Counted from the first letter of the stretch, positions 49,091-61,244 are shown. The stretch is DNA of 64,000 nucleotides from Druceiella hillmani (GCA_039881145.1 JAYKKI010000126.1:4459199-4523198), one strand, 5' to 3'. The notes: generated from the letters alone by a model not told the origin. Translations and numbers: made by a program.

Positions 49091-49122
49091 TTTGCAGATA
49101 TGATATTCATCATATCTGCAAA
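49091..49122. repeat. Perfect 14-bp inverted repeat (hairpin)
   Basis: tttgcagatatgat and its exact complement around a four-base loop. Confidence 0.9.
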
Positions 49123-49329
49123 TATAATCAACCAATTTAATTATTTAACCCTATTATACAAAAAAATACTTTATTAATTGCAATTCCACATAACATAGAA
49201 ATACTAGATATCACAGGTGACTTTGTCCGGATCAGGTGTTCCGTAGGTAGTACGTACTTCGTACATGGTGCATTTATATTCTAAGCAAAGACAGTGGTGG
49301 CAACCCCGAAGCCATGCTGTTGATTAAAA

Positions 49330-49800
49330 TAGAAATTTTCCCACTAAGATCGACCTAATATTAAAATCCTTTCCAGAATGAAACATGTATTCTATATTTT
49401 ATTTCATTATACCATTAAATAGTGCACAAAGTTTGACGCAGATCGACTTGTTCCTTACAGAGCTAATAAGTAACAGACAAACGAAGTTTCCGCTAAGTTC
49501 AATCTAATATGCAAATTCTTTCCAGAATGAATCATGTATTCTATATTGCAATTCATAATACCAGTAAATAGTGCACAAAGTTTGGTGCAGATCCACTTAT
49601 TCCTTACAGAGCTAATAAATAATAGGCAAACGAAGTTTCCGCTAAGATCAATCTAATATGCAAATCCTTTCCAGAATGAATCATGTATCCTATATTTTAA
49701 TTCATAATACAATTAAATAGTGCACAAAGTTTGGTGCAGATCGGCTCATTCCTTACAGAGCTAATAAGTAATAAACAAACGAACAAAAACTCTTATATTT
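49330..49800 (+). repeat. Tandem repeat, about 3 x 149 bp
   Basis: 'ttccttacagagctaataa' occurs at 49451, 49600 and 49749. Each unit also has 'tttccagaatgaa', 'catgtattctatatt' and 'aatagtgcacaaagttt'. It runs directly into the inverted family R copy. Confidence 0.9.
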
Positions 49801-49814
49801 ATAATGTTATTTAG

Positions 49815-50290
49815 GACTAGGTGTGCCCGCGACTTCGTTCGCCTGAAATTTGGAATAAGAAAATTTATTCAGAATAATGATACATTTCTCTGTTTTTTTT
49901 GTTTATTTCACAAATCTAGGAGCATAAAGTTTACTAAAACGCCAATAGATAGCGTTGGTAGTTGGTAGTATCGTATATTTATGAATATGAAGTTTATTAA
50001 AACCGCTAATAGATGGTGTTGGCACTACTCATATCGTAATATTCACCAAGTTAGGTTTTTCTTTAAACATCTGTAATATCCAGATAATCCTATATATTAC
50101 TCGAGGGCATAAACTATTACCATACCAAATTTCATTGAAAACCGATCAGTAGATTTCGAGTAATTAAAGAACAAATTAACCGACAAATTGACATGCACAA
50201 TTTTATTTTTGCTGCCTCCTATTATTGTTCTATACACTAAATCAATTTTTAAAATATTTTCCATTTACAAAATTCACCATGTCCCATTTT
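49815..50290 (-). repeat. Dispersed repeat, family R (minus orientation)
   Basis: It opens with 'gtgcccgcgacttcgttcgc' (49820) and continues to 'ataccaaatttcattgaaaa', 'ctcctattattg' and 'atattttccat', the reverse of 28485-28775. Inside, 'gccaatagatagcgttgg' and 'gctaatagatggtgttgg' mark a small internal duplication (49940-50030). Confidence 0.65.
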
Positions 50291-50469
50291 TATTATATGT
50301 ATAGATTAAGCAAAAATAAAATAAACAAATTTCAAATATTAAGAAGTAAGGAATCTTAACTGAAAGTAACAATCATCTTCTTATGAGCACTTAAAGAAAT
50401 AAAGACGTATAATTCATTCCATCCATTCGACAAAGCGGAAGAATTTAACAACCAGCTTTTAACATACAA

Positions 50470-51315
50470 TAAACGGTGGTTCGCTGTCAAGATAACTGAT
50501 CTGATCCAATGCGTTTATTGAGCTATCAATAATCGAATCAATATATTGTCCATAAAACGCCAATGATTGTCGATGATCTTAGGAAATATAGGCTAGCTTG
50601 CTTCATTTTTGTCTAGTTGATCGTAAAACGCGTCAAATATTTTTAAAAAGCTATAGTCAAGAAGAAACTAATTGTGTTAATTAGGTTTTATATAATTAAT
50701 AATTATATTTTTTCCACCAAATATTAATTTCCTAAACGCCTCCAAGGACATTGTAATGCATTTTTATAACGGTGGCGCGTTGTCAAGATAGTTATAAATG
50801 AATCTGATCCGATCCATTTATTGAACTATCAAAAATCGGATCGATAGATTGACCATAAATTGCCAATGATTGTCGATGTACTATCGTAGCAAATATGGGC
50901 TTGCTTGCTTTATTTTTATCTAGTTGATCATATAACACGTCAAATATTTTTCAAAAGCTGTAGTCAAGAAAAACTAATTGTGTTAATTAAGTTTTCTACA
51001 ATGTTATATAATTAATAATCATATATTTTCCACCAAATATTGATTTCCTATGCGCCTCCAAAAATATTGTGATCTATTTTTATAACGCTGGCTCCCTGTC
51101 AAGGTATTTATAAATTGATCTGATCCGATCAGTTTATTGAGCTATCAATAAACGGATCGATAAATTAACCATAAAACGCCTAATTATTGTTGATGAACTG
51201 TCTTAGCAAATATCGGCTTGCTTAGTTTATTTTTATCTAGTTGATCGTATAACACGTCAAATATTTTTAAAAAGCTATAGTTGAGAAGAAAATAATTGTG
51301 TTAATTATATATTCA
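50470..51315 (+). repeat. Tandem repeat, 3 x about 300 bp
   Basis: Three diverged copies start near 50474, 50771 and 51087. Each has 'tgtcaag', 'tgatc.gatc..tttattga', 'ccataaa..gccaatgattg' and 'tctagttgatc' then 'gtcaaatatttttaaaaagc'. The largest tandem unit in the window. Not coding. Confidence 0.9.
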
Positions 51316-52399
51316 TAACTAAAATATTACTAAATTCGAGTCCACATTTTCCTTCTGCAGTGGCGAACAACTGTTGCATAACTATTCTTGTATTACTAAT
51401 AATTTCAAAATAAGTACAGAAGGGGAAAAACGTACAGCAGAGACGGGAAAATAAAAGGTAACGGTATTTAAACTGATAACAGAAAATAAGTTTATTATAA
51501 TTTTAACGCGTATATTACTTTTAAAGATCAAGTAAATAAGTTTTCTATGTAATTTTAAATTAAAGATGTGGGTAAATACACATTATAAACCATTATCTAC
51601 ATATATCTTTAACTAACAAAGATCCCGCCAGCGGTCACTGTACATAACCAACAAGCTTTTTTTCTTTTACATAGATACTATTCTTCAGTAGCATTAGCCT
51701 GAATTAGCAGTCTTTATTAAAACCTACTACAATCTTAAACAAATTATGAATATTTTTTAATTAAGATTAGAAGTAGATTTATATTTTTGATGCGGGTGGT
51801 ATATTTAAGAAAATGAAATGATTGTGGTGCGTAAAATTATTTTTATTTTGCTATGTTGAGAGCTATGTTATTAACCAATTATTTATTGTCTGGATTTATT
51901 GTAACAAACTTGGTCAAAAGTAGACTATGTTTAATTATAAAATAAAGACGACGAATACGTTCTTTAAGTATCGATTGAGCATAATTATTTGGAATATATG
52001 ATGCCTGAGATCAAAGATGCTACCCTTAAAAAACTCATGTATCCCAAAAATCACATGAATTGGCATAATTTTGTTAAATCCCTGGAATTAGCATTTCCAC
52101 CACTTAAAAAATAACATGTTGGAAAATTAAAGGAAGCAGCGAGAAAAGACAAATTCTTGAATAGTTTGTGCTCACGACTTTGTTCTCGTGAGTAATTTCT
52201 TAAAAGATAACTTAACGAAATTAAACATTTTTTCCGTTTGCACGAGGTGTTTATATTTATTTTTCATAAATCGAGGTCGTTAATTTTTTCAATTAATGTA
52301 ATCAGTTCGAATGTTTGAGTTATACGCATCGGCTTTCATTTTCATTTAACTACAATATAGTTGACTATTTTTATCGATAACTTTGATAATTATAAGCTT
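51316..52399. other. Non-coding stretch
   Basis: A short frame near 52000-52110 reads MPEIKDATLKKLMYPKNHMN and then hits a stop. It could be a worn coding remnant upstream of the pseudogene at 52400, but no family is recognised. Near 52170 'acgacttgttctcgtgag'-like wording recalls family R. Confidence 0.4.
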
Positions 52400-53560
52400 C
52401 AGTGCATCTACCGAAATTACATCATAGTATAGAAATTACAAGGAAATATCTAAATTATTCGGAATTATTTTGTACTGTTTGTAGTGAATTTTCAATTAGG
52501 GAAAATCGTACAAGAGTATGGAAGTTTGTAAAAAGGCTTTTTGAAAGTACTTTGATTTTCTATTGGAAATTCAAGACAAAAACTGGTTACCTTCTTTAGA
52601 GTATACAGTTTTTGTTGAGATTTTTCGTTTATAGGCAACTAAAAATAGAAGTCTTTTTAAATACCATGCTTAATGCGAACCCAAAAGCTACCATGGTAAC
52701 TGTTATTTGTGTGCGACCAATGCAATCAATCGGAATAATGAATTTGAATGGATTTGTTTCAATTTTTCATCCGACGAATATTTTAAATTCTAGTGATTTA
52801 TCAGAACTGTTGGCTCCAACTTCTGAGAAATAATCAAGCCAATATAACAGCCAAAATATTAACCAACCTAATATTCCATGTAACGATTACTGTTGAAATG
52901 ACTTACCGAACTATTTCATGGAAGCTTTATCAAGATTCTTAATATGTTTAAAGCGGCTTCTTAATTGCTAACTTCGACTAATAGGTGGCTCAGATCTCGC
53001 AATACCATTTCGACTACATGTCAAATTAGTTTAATTTAGCAATGTGTCAAAGCTTTTCATAAAAAATAGGAATATATTAGATATATTGAAAAAAATTCCG
53101 AAATTTGAGTTCTTAGAAGCTAAAAGCGGGTATTTTGATTGCCACAGATTAGAACATCAGAAACTTATCAAAGAGGGTAAATTTCCTGAGTCACATTAAT
53201 GTTAATGAAAAACATGCTTAGTTTTTTTAGTGGCCAAACACAAGGAAGACAATTATTTTCAATCGATTTAAGAAGTGGTGATCAACTTTCATTAGCTCGG
53301 ATGCGATATGAGCATTTAGCTTCACTTACAGCATAGGCATCTGGAGTTTAAAGAAATATTCCATCGAGACATTCGAATTATAGACGAATACTATTAAAGG
53401 TGTTTTTTATATTTTTGGAATCATAAATAATATTGTATGCAACAGAAATACTGTGATGCGGTCTAAATCGTGATATGGTCAATTGCGGATGATCAAAGCT
53501 TAAGCGATTTTGGTTTTTCAGGTATTATTAAAACATAAAACTGAAACCAAACAGCAATGA
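52400..53560 (+). pseudogene. Decayed member of a repeat-associated arthropod protein family (LFCxVCxEF type)
   Basis: Pieces of one protein appear in order but in shifting frames. ELFCTVCSEF lies at 52462-52491, QDKNWLPS at 52572-52595 (other frame), a CYLCATN-like second cysteine pair near 52705, EKLKAGI at 53115-53135, LGCDMSI at 53295-53315 and FHRDIRIIDEYY at 53360-53395. I remember an uncharacterised, highly repeated arthropod family with LFCxVCGEF, DQDKxW, EKLKAGIFDGPQ and GERFHQDI motifs in this order. The two CxxC pairs suggest metal binding. Many frameshifts, a nine-base insertion near 53152 and several stops show the copy is dead. The intact 65- and 73-codon frames here are pieces of it. 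The function of the family is not known to me. Confidence 0.75.
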
Positions 53561-54030
53561 TGATATTTTGGGTGAGCAAAGTGAAACGTTCAAAAAGCAT
53601 TTCTTTTCAAGTTTTTAGTTGTATAGTAGCAAATATATTTATTCAGTTTGTTTACATCGGTTTGTTTTTCTATATACGAAATAAAATAATAATAAAAACT
53701 TTATCTAAATTTATTTAGTAGTCATTATATGATATATGTATAAAAAACCGAGAAGCAGTGATCGTTTCTAATTATTATATATTATATTAGTATTAACACA
53801 CGTACAACGCTGAGACCCAATCAAACTCTCGCTATGTATGTAAACACGAGTGGAGGGGTACGAAGCAGAGCACAAAGAGAACCACGAACATAAGAAACAC
53901 TGTATAATGCTTCCTATCTCATTTTCTCCCACGTTAAAACTTATGAATTTATGTGTCTGTCTCTTTTTACTGTCGCTTTTTCGTTTCATCGACTTTCAAA
54001 TCACAACGATGCTAAAGAAGTTTTCACTTC
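53561..54030. other. Non-coding stretch with a GC-richer patch
   Basis: 'gagacccaatcaaactctcg' near 53811-53830 and 'gtaaacacgagtggagg' follow each other in a patch that is open on both strands (53768-53989 minus, 53850-54077 plus). No motif is seen. It may be another dispersed repeat. Confidence 0.4.
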
Positions 54031-54033
54031 AAA

Positions 54034-54328
54034 ATATATGGACTGTCTACTTCTACTGCTTTATTACACGTATATAGAGAACATTAAGTTATAAAAATTG
54101 AAAAAATATATATGGACTCTTTACTTCTACTGCTTTATTACACGTGTATAGATAATACTAAGTTATAAAAATTTAAAAAAAATATATGGACTTACTTCTA
54201 CTGGTTTATTACATGTGTATAGATAACATTCAGTTATAAACATTTAAAAATATATATATGGACCCTTTAGTTCTACTGCTTTATTACACGTGTATAGATA
54301 ACATTGAGTTATCAAAATGGAAAAAAAA

Positions 54329-54379
<51 letters not shown>

Positions 54380-54440
54380 ACTCTTGACTCTTTTCTCTTA
54401 CATGTGCATAGATAACATTAAGTTATAAAAATTGAAGTAT
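54034..54440 (+). repeat. Tandem repeat, 5 x about 72 bp, with a (TA)n expansion in the last unit
   Basis: Units share 'tatatggac..tttacttctactg', 'tttattacacgtgtatagat' and 'aacattaagttataaaaatt'. In the fifth unit the short 'atatatat' before 'ggac' has grown into a (TA)n array at 54332-54377. Confidence 0.92.
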
Positions 54441-54782
54441 TTTAAAGTATAGTTTTGCATTTATTTTATCGATATGTCGTCGTTTATTTTATCGAATAGT
54501 ATCAATTTCATATCGATGCTTTCGATTTTTCCTTTGACACGATGCTTCGCGTGATTAGGATTTAAATTTTTAAGACAAGTCGATTTTAATAAATCAAAAT
54601 TAATTTTGTTTTAGTTACCAACATATTAAGTTATCCAATTAACTACTCTACTGTCTTGGTTCAATCGTCAAGTCAAGTTCTAACACATAAATTTCCTCAC
54701 ATCTACACAGGTATTAATTCTATTAATTACATGTTATTTCAATGTTCTTGTATGACAGAATATTGAAATAATTTGTTATTAA

Positions 54783-54786
<4 letters not shown>

Positions 54787-54845
<59 letters not shown>
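54787..54845. repeat. (TA)n microsatellite
   Basis: About 29 TA units directly before a complex inverted repeat. Confidence 0.95.
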
Positions 54846-54847
<2 letters not shown>

Positions 54848-54857
54848 TGCGCTGAAT

Positions 54858-55060
54858 GATATTACCTAATATTGTTATAGTGATATTATATAAAATGTGA
54901 ACCGAGTAACAACAGAACAACAATATAATAATAATTGAAATAAATTAGGTAATATCACTATATAATATCACTATAATGATTAGATATAATATAGTTATAG
55001 TGATATTACCTAATTTATTTCAATTATTACTACTTTTGTTTGTTCAATTATTACTCGGTT
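54858..55060. repeat. Nested inverted repeat with perfect 33-bp inner arms
   Basis: Arms 54930-54962 and 54996-55028 match perfectly. Outside them, 'aaccgagtaa' (54900) and 'ttactcggtt' (55051) also pair, with partial matches between. A further relative of the arm lies at 54858-54890 ('gatattacctaatattgtta'). It looks like successive snap-back copying. Confidence 0.9.
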
Positions 55061-55990
55061 CTTTATACTTGCATATTTTTATCAAGTAACATATCGATTA
55101 ATTTATAACGCAATAAATAAATAAACATTTATACTTCGTTTAACTACTTCCGTAATTTAATCATATTTTAACATGCTTTCATTTATAATACAAAGGACAT
55201 GAATATTATTTTTACAGAGGATTCTACGCATCCGACTGAATGTATGTGAGGCGTGTCTCTCAAAAACGAATCGCAACTTTAGCAGTTCTTTTCAGAAACG
55301 GTTGAAAATTGTTAGTGTTCCTCAACATTTTCTCTTCAGTTTGAAGCTTCACCTATATGGCTAACAGACACGTTTTAGTTACAGCTTGTGTAATTAGTGG
55401 TTATAAAAACTACACTCACTACGTCACTGAGAGAATTCGATGTAAACTATAATTTAATGAGTCACGGTGAGAAGATTACGAAATATCGTTCGACTGAAGC
55501 GTTTGCTTGCTACTCCCCACTCTCATCGGTTTACTTTCGTCACACGTTTTAGTGATTCTGTCTCGATAAGAAGTTGCACTTCAGAATAAGAATTGTGGTG
55601 AAAGGAAATGAAAAGTTCCCTGTTTGATGTTCCTCGCCAAAACTGCAAAAATGGAATATTAACCCGAACTCATCGCGAATTCGGATTCTGCCTATACATT
55701 TATCTATTTATCACAATATATTTTCGTAAAGATTTAATAGTAATATTAAGATGTAAAGTACAAAATACTAAATTTTTGATTTTTGGAATCAAAGTTTAGG
55801 AGTCAAATGAGTCACCAATTTTCAATCCCATCGTATATCAGAACGGAATATTAGGTAGAAACACCATTTTCAGACATGCTGTAAAAATCGTCTTCCCAGT
55901 ATAATGTGTATGAGACACTTATAACTAGCCTGAAAAGATACCCTATACTATACATATAATTAAAAAAATTTTCTCCGTTTTTAATACACC
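55061..55990. other. Non-coding stretch
   Basis: Base composition is more balanced at 55220-55680 but no frame or motif supports a gene; the 63-codon frame 55608-55799 is probably chance. Confidence 0.45.
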
Positions 55991-55994
55991 CCCC

Positions 55995-56205
55995 ACTCAA
56001 AATTTCAAAATGAATACTTTTGAGTGTATGAATGTTAGTTGAAATATATGAGAGTTAAAATGCTTAATTATTGCACTAAATTCTTAAATTTCTACGACAA
56101 GCGTATTCCAAGAAAAACGGCTGTGACAGACGAATAGACAGATTTGACAAGTGATCTTATAAATGTTCCGTTTTCCTTTCGTGGTATGGAAACCTAAAAA
56201 TTAGG
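55995..56205 (+). repeat. Dispersed lepidopteran-type repeat, family M
   Basis: 'aagaaaaacggctgtgacag', 'acgaatagacagat', 'aagtgatcttataaatgttcc', 'ggtatggaaacctaaaaatt' in order: the most complete family M copy here. Confidence 0.6.
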
Positions 56206-56650
56206 TATGTATGTCCACATTTTGGCAAAAATTATCAGCAACATACATTATTATAAAATTGTAATCTCCCTCTGATATTCATCAAGCGATTTCGACTTGC
56301 ACTTAATACATTTTTTATTCAAAAAGAGTTTAATTGGAAATGTACAATCTCGATCTTAAATGAATAATTTTAACATTAATATAAAATGATCTAGAAAAAA
56401 GGAAAACATAACTTCTGTCACCGTTATTGGAATTAATATTATTCGCCTAAAATCATAATTAATAAGTTAATTAAAAAATTTGTTTTAGCCATTCAGATAT
56501 GAATAATTACTTAAGATAATTTATTTATAAAATAAACATAATTAAGGGTAAAACCTTAACTAAACTTCAAAAAATAGAAGAAAAGTTAAAAAAATAATGA
56601 AAACGGTAATCAATATTTACGAACTTACAAGAATTACGATAGTTTCTTTA
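56206..56650. other. AT-rich non-coding stretch
   Basis: Nothing recognisable. Confidence 0.6.
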
Positions 56651-56763
<113 letters not shown>

Positions 56764-56849
56764 GCATGCATATACACAATCACAGGTCAACAAGAAAAGC
56801 CAGTAGACGAAAATTATGTTTCTGATTGACACACACCTAATATAAATTT

Positions 56850-57346
56850 CTATTTGCGTGTAAAAACAGTTTCATTTAATCTAATCCATTCTCCTTCTTA
56901 TGGTAAAACAGAACAGCTGACCAAAATGATACAATATCAGGTGGCTCTACAAATTTCGAATCGAAAAGTTCATCGATCCAAAGTCGTCTCTACTGAACAT
57001 AATCTCCCCCATATATTCCCCCAAAGATCAACCTCATACCGCTTGCATCCAACGGTTTCTCGCAACATTTACCAGGTCATCTGTCTGTCTAGCACGGGTT
57101 CTTTCCACATTGCGTTTTCCGGTAAATGATCTCCATTCGAGAACCTTCCTTCTCCGATGATCGTTGGGGAAGAAAGATTGATCTGCGCTTACGTTTCTGC
57201 GTATTATATAACCTATCCATTGCCACTTCAGTTTGCTAATCCTACAAACTTTGACGATGATCTTAGCTCTCCCACAATTTCCTAATTACGGTTTATATTT
57301 CGTATATAACTCCCTAGCATAGCCCTTTACATGACTCGCTGAGGGA
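56850..57346 (-). pseudogene. RTE-type LINE, C-terminal end of the reverse transcriptase protein
   Basis: On the minus strand, the C-terminal signature of RTE-type reverse transcriptase polyproteins reads in order: QRVM and RAMLG (57346-57311), LKWQWIGYIIRR (57230 down), RRKVLEWRSFTGKR (57153-57112) and RQTDDLVNVARNRWMQAV (57090-57037). A stop follows and then LGEYMGEI. Frameshifts and stops occur at the N-terminal side. In intact elements this region follows the polymerase domain and ends the protein. Only the last 150 or so residues remain, as expected for a 5'-truncated LINE copy. The 91-codon plus frame at 56854-57129 is its antisense shadow. Confidence 0.82.
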
Positions 57347-58784
57347 CTAGGATGCGGACTGAGGGACTAGAATTACTTGAAAACGTACAAAAAGTAAAAT
57401 ATTTTGTTATCACGTCGTCTAAACAATTTTGCGTTAATAAAAGTTGATTCTGCTTCTGTTAACCCATTTACTGGAATGCATGTCATACTCGTCTAGATTA
57501 TGTATCGATATGGGAAATATTTGAGGTAACGGGAGTTGAAGTGAGTGGTGATTTTATGAGGTTACTCAACGATTTGGTTATTCACTTCGAGCACTTTGCA
57601 CTTCCATATTTTCTGCGACGATAAAACCTCACGCCGTACAGGTAGAGTGTTGACGACCATTGACGGCCTTTGCAAGAAATGCAATTGAATACAGTTCATA
57701 GCACCGTATTACTAGATGTCTTTTAAGAAATAATCCGTCAGTCTTTTATTATCTTCGTCTCATAAATCATATTGCATCTCTTGAATTTTTTCGTTGGAAT
57801 CGCAACTTTGACATTGTTTTTTTTTCATAAAAGTAAATTTTTTAAATTGTGCCTTAGCCATGTCTTAAAAGCAATAAAAAATAAGGAAAACCATTTTCTA
57901 TAATTTCTATCACATTGAATTTTTGCGTGCGACACCTCTATGTTTCTTGCATACCTATGGGATTTATATAAACGTTTTGTTATTTTCGATTATATAAAAC
58001 GTCAAATATTAACAATTTGTTTAAATAAATTTGCTTTAAATTTATATTTTTTAAACTTATTATTTATGATTTATGAAGAAGTTTCGAAAGGGCAAAAAAT
58101 ATAATTAAAAATTTTAAACAGAACAGCTGGGATTACAATAAACATTTACGTGATTGTGGCATCCTTACTAACGTTTTTATGGTCGATATTTTTACAAATT
58201 GATATTTGTTTAAAATTTTTTTTAATTTAAAAATTGAAATTGAAATAGAGCTATTCGATCGCTCCTCGCGATACTTCTCAACTCATGATAACATTTCTTA
58301 TAGGGTCATTATTTCATTTTACATTTAACAGCTTAAAATTTATCTAAGATGTTACATATTATTTGGAAATAACTTTAATAGGATAACAAAAATGTCACCA
58401 TCAGAGTAATAAGTTGTTTACTCCGAATTTCTCTTTTTGTCTGAAGTGGAATTTGGTCCTCTATTTATCGATTAATACAGATACTTGTTAGTGCGCAAAG
58501 AACAGTTGAGGATTTAAAATTGAATTTTAATTTTGAAATTTCTTTTCTCCGGTTGCAAAGAAGTAACTATGTCATTAATCATTAGTTTACAGTGTAAAGT
58601 AAAATATTAAATACATACCGTTACATTTTTCCGGTAAGATTTTCGTCTGTCAATCACTGATTTTATCTCACAGCTCAATAAGTATTTGACGAGATTTGAT
58701 ATCTTAGAAGGAAAAAAATTAAAATAAACACGGTTGTACGGGTTTTTCTATCTAAATTTTCATTTTGGAGTACATCATATACTA
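57347..58784. other. Non-coding stretch
   Basis: The start may include more worn LINE sequence ('gagggactag' twice at about 57341 and 57361). No supported gene. Confidence 0.5.
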
Positions 58785-59103
58785 CTTGGGCCCCACGGTT
58801 TCACCCGCGTAAAATTTTCGTAATTATACTGTGGGGGAGAGTATATCGACGATAATACTAGGGGCGATCAATAGGGACAGTCAGTAAATAAACCACCCTT
58901 TTTGTACCTAGTTCCTTTTAAGAAGTGTTCTCTACTTTTGTTTTGTTACTGTCCAGCCTCTATAATTATGATATACAGCTTATAATTTTCCAGAAAATAA
59001 GACTTTCTAACTCAAATATAATTTTTGAAATCGGACGCGTGCTTCTAGATACTAGAACGAACAACAAATAAACAAACTTTTCTATTTATATATTAGTGTA
59101 GAT
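58785..59103 (+). repeat. Dispersed lepidopteran-type repeat
   Basis: It opens with 'gccccacggtttcacccgcg' and continues with 'ctgtgggggagagtat', 'gatatacagcttataatttt', 'tttttgaaatcggac' and 'tttatatattagtgtagatt', a layout I recognise from lepidopteran genomes. No protein. Confidence 0.6.
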
Positions 59104-59689
59104 TAGTAATAGTATCATATTAATATTAGAAGAGCGAAAAAGTTCTTTTCTTAAAATTTCAACCAGTATCACAAGGTGTCTTTGTACAATTCTTAACCTC
59201 GGCTGAATGAAACATCACGCTAGTCTGCGTTAAAGTATGACATAAGAGTGTAACCTTTTTACCTGGTTATATAGATTAATCCATCAAGGTTACCTTGATA
59301 AAGTTTTATATGTTACTTAAAATATTATTTTTTCCTTTAAGCTCACAGCCACTAATCATAATATCAAATCGTCACAAGATGTTGTAGTGACTAAATTAGT
59401 TCAAAATATAAGACAATTGTGCGGTCCTTTTCCACCCGAAGTTGAGGTAGAAAAAGTTTTGTCATTATAGTTAATAGTTTTGTAATTACAGTAAAGATGG
59501 AAACTAGAATGTAAATTGATCACCATTTAACTACAGTTTATGTATTTAGAAAATTAAAATAAATCCCGGTATTTTTATATTCCAAACTACAAATTTATGG
59601 ACTTCATATTGGTTTCATTTATTTTCATTACAGTCTTTATTACCCTTGACCAAACACTTTACCAGAATGCTTAATAATTATAGTAAAAA
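59104..59689. other. AT-rich non-coding stretch
   Basis: No gene. A small stem 'caaggttaccttg' lies near 59286-59298. Confidence 0.55.
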
Positions 59690-60200
59690 CGATTTTGTCA
59701 TGGATCAATAATGTAATTGATGTATGTGGTTGATGATTTTATAACAAACCATTGAAAATGTCAATTCGGTTTTCTTGACAAAAATAAACCATTTAAAACA
59801 GTTTGGTCATCTGTCAATAATGTAACTGATGTATTTATAGCATAATTTTATAACAAACGCACCACCGAAGATCCGAATTTGATTCTTGTGATAAAAAACA
59901 AAATAATAAAAATGTTGTTTAATAATATATTTATGGATTCAAAGTTTGATTTTATAAAAAAAAATTCATATTGAAATGTGACTTTGATTTTCGTGTAAAA
60001 ATGACATAATTAAAACAATTTGTCCATAGATCAATAATTGAATTAATGTATTTAGTGCATAATTTTATATCAATAAAAATTTTAATTTATGTCTTGTGAA
60101 AAGAAATGAAATAAAATAATAAAAATCGTTTGTATATCGACCAATAATGTAATTGAGAAATTTAATGGATAATTTTATAACAATTCACTACTGGAATCGT
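59690..60200 (+). repeat. Diverged tandem repeat, 4-5 x about 110 bp
   Basis: 'caataatgtaattgatgtat' or variants occur at about 59706, 59815, 60032 and 60151. Each is followed by 'ataattttataacaa' and 'aaataataaaaatc'. Spacing is near multiples of 110. Confidence 0.75.
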
Positions 60201-61177
60201 AAATTTTCGTCTAATAAAAAATAAAGTAAGGCAATTCATGTATCTTGCCGAAAATTTTAACAAATGCATTTTAGTGACAATGAAAATTTCACTATTTATA
60301 AACTCAAAAAATATGAAATTTAAAGTAAGAGAAGAGAGTCTATGAAATTATAATTTAAAAAATGTATAAATAACAAATTAAATATTTAAACATCTTAATC
60401 AAAACCTTTTTAATACGTTGTAATTTTTTTCCCCTGGTTTAATTTTTATTTTTAACATTTTTATTTGGATCTTTGTTGAGTGTGTAATAAATGATTAAAA
60501 ATTAGAAGTAAAAATAGTCAAAAATACTCTAGCAATAAAAAATAAAGATATTCATTGTGGGTAATTTTTAAAAATTATTTTTGTAATAAGATAATTACGA
60601 CTGAGTCTTATTCTTTTTAAATAAGTCGTTTTTTATGTATTTACTTTAAATTAAACCAGTAAGTAAAAAATATAATTTTTGCTGTACTGAACTTATACCT
60701 TACTTTTCATGCATTTAAAAACAAAGTTTCAAAATGTGACACTATAGTTATTGTGTTGTAAATTGTAAAAATACTTAGAGTAAATGTGGATGGATTGTTA
60801 TAATGTGGGTAACTAAAATCTAAAATCTTGTTATTTTTAGTTAATAAAAGCATTTATTTAGAAATTTTTCTCTGCTTTACAATAAGTAACAATACAAACA
60901 ATCTAACATAATTTAACATGATTTTATCTAAAACGTTAACAATACTTATTTTTCTTCGACAAAAATAAAGGAACAGTTGGTACGTAATTAGGAACACAAT
61001 ATAAAGAAAAAAAACATACATAAATCACAGTCGTTGTCTTTCTTATTTTTATATTATTCACGTAAACATCTACTAGAACCGTTAATTTGAAACGTACAAT
61101 TAAAATTGATGCGCCTTTAAAGTTGCGGACGCTAGGCGGCGCTGATATCACGCACCCAGCCAATAGTATGCACTTTG
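60201..61177. other. AT-rich stretch; GC-richer end
   Basis: No gene. The minus frame 61163-60936 begins in a GC-richer patch ('ggacgctaggcggcgctgat' at 61127-61146) next to the hairpin and has no motif. Confidence 0.45.
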
Positions 61178-61244
61178 GCCGCGCTTATTTTAGTGGTAAA
61201 TCCTAACATGGATTGTTAGGGTTTACCGCTAAAACAAGCGCGAC
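61178..61244. repeat. Imperfect 32-bp inverted repeat (hairpin)
   Basis: Arms 61178-61209 and 61213-61244 match at 27 of 32 bases around a three-base loop. All mismatches but one are transitions (G:U pairs in RNA), so an RNA copy would fold almost completely. Confidence 0.85.

Noticed and set aside
56854..57129. 91-codon plus-strand frame
   Set aside because: It is antisense to a readable RTE reverse-transcriptase end on the minus strand.
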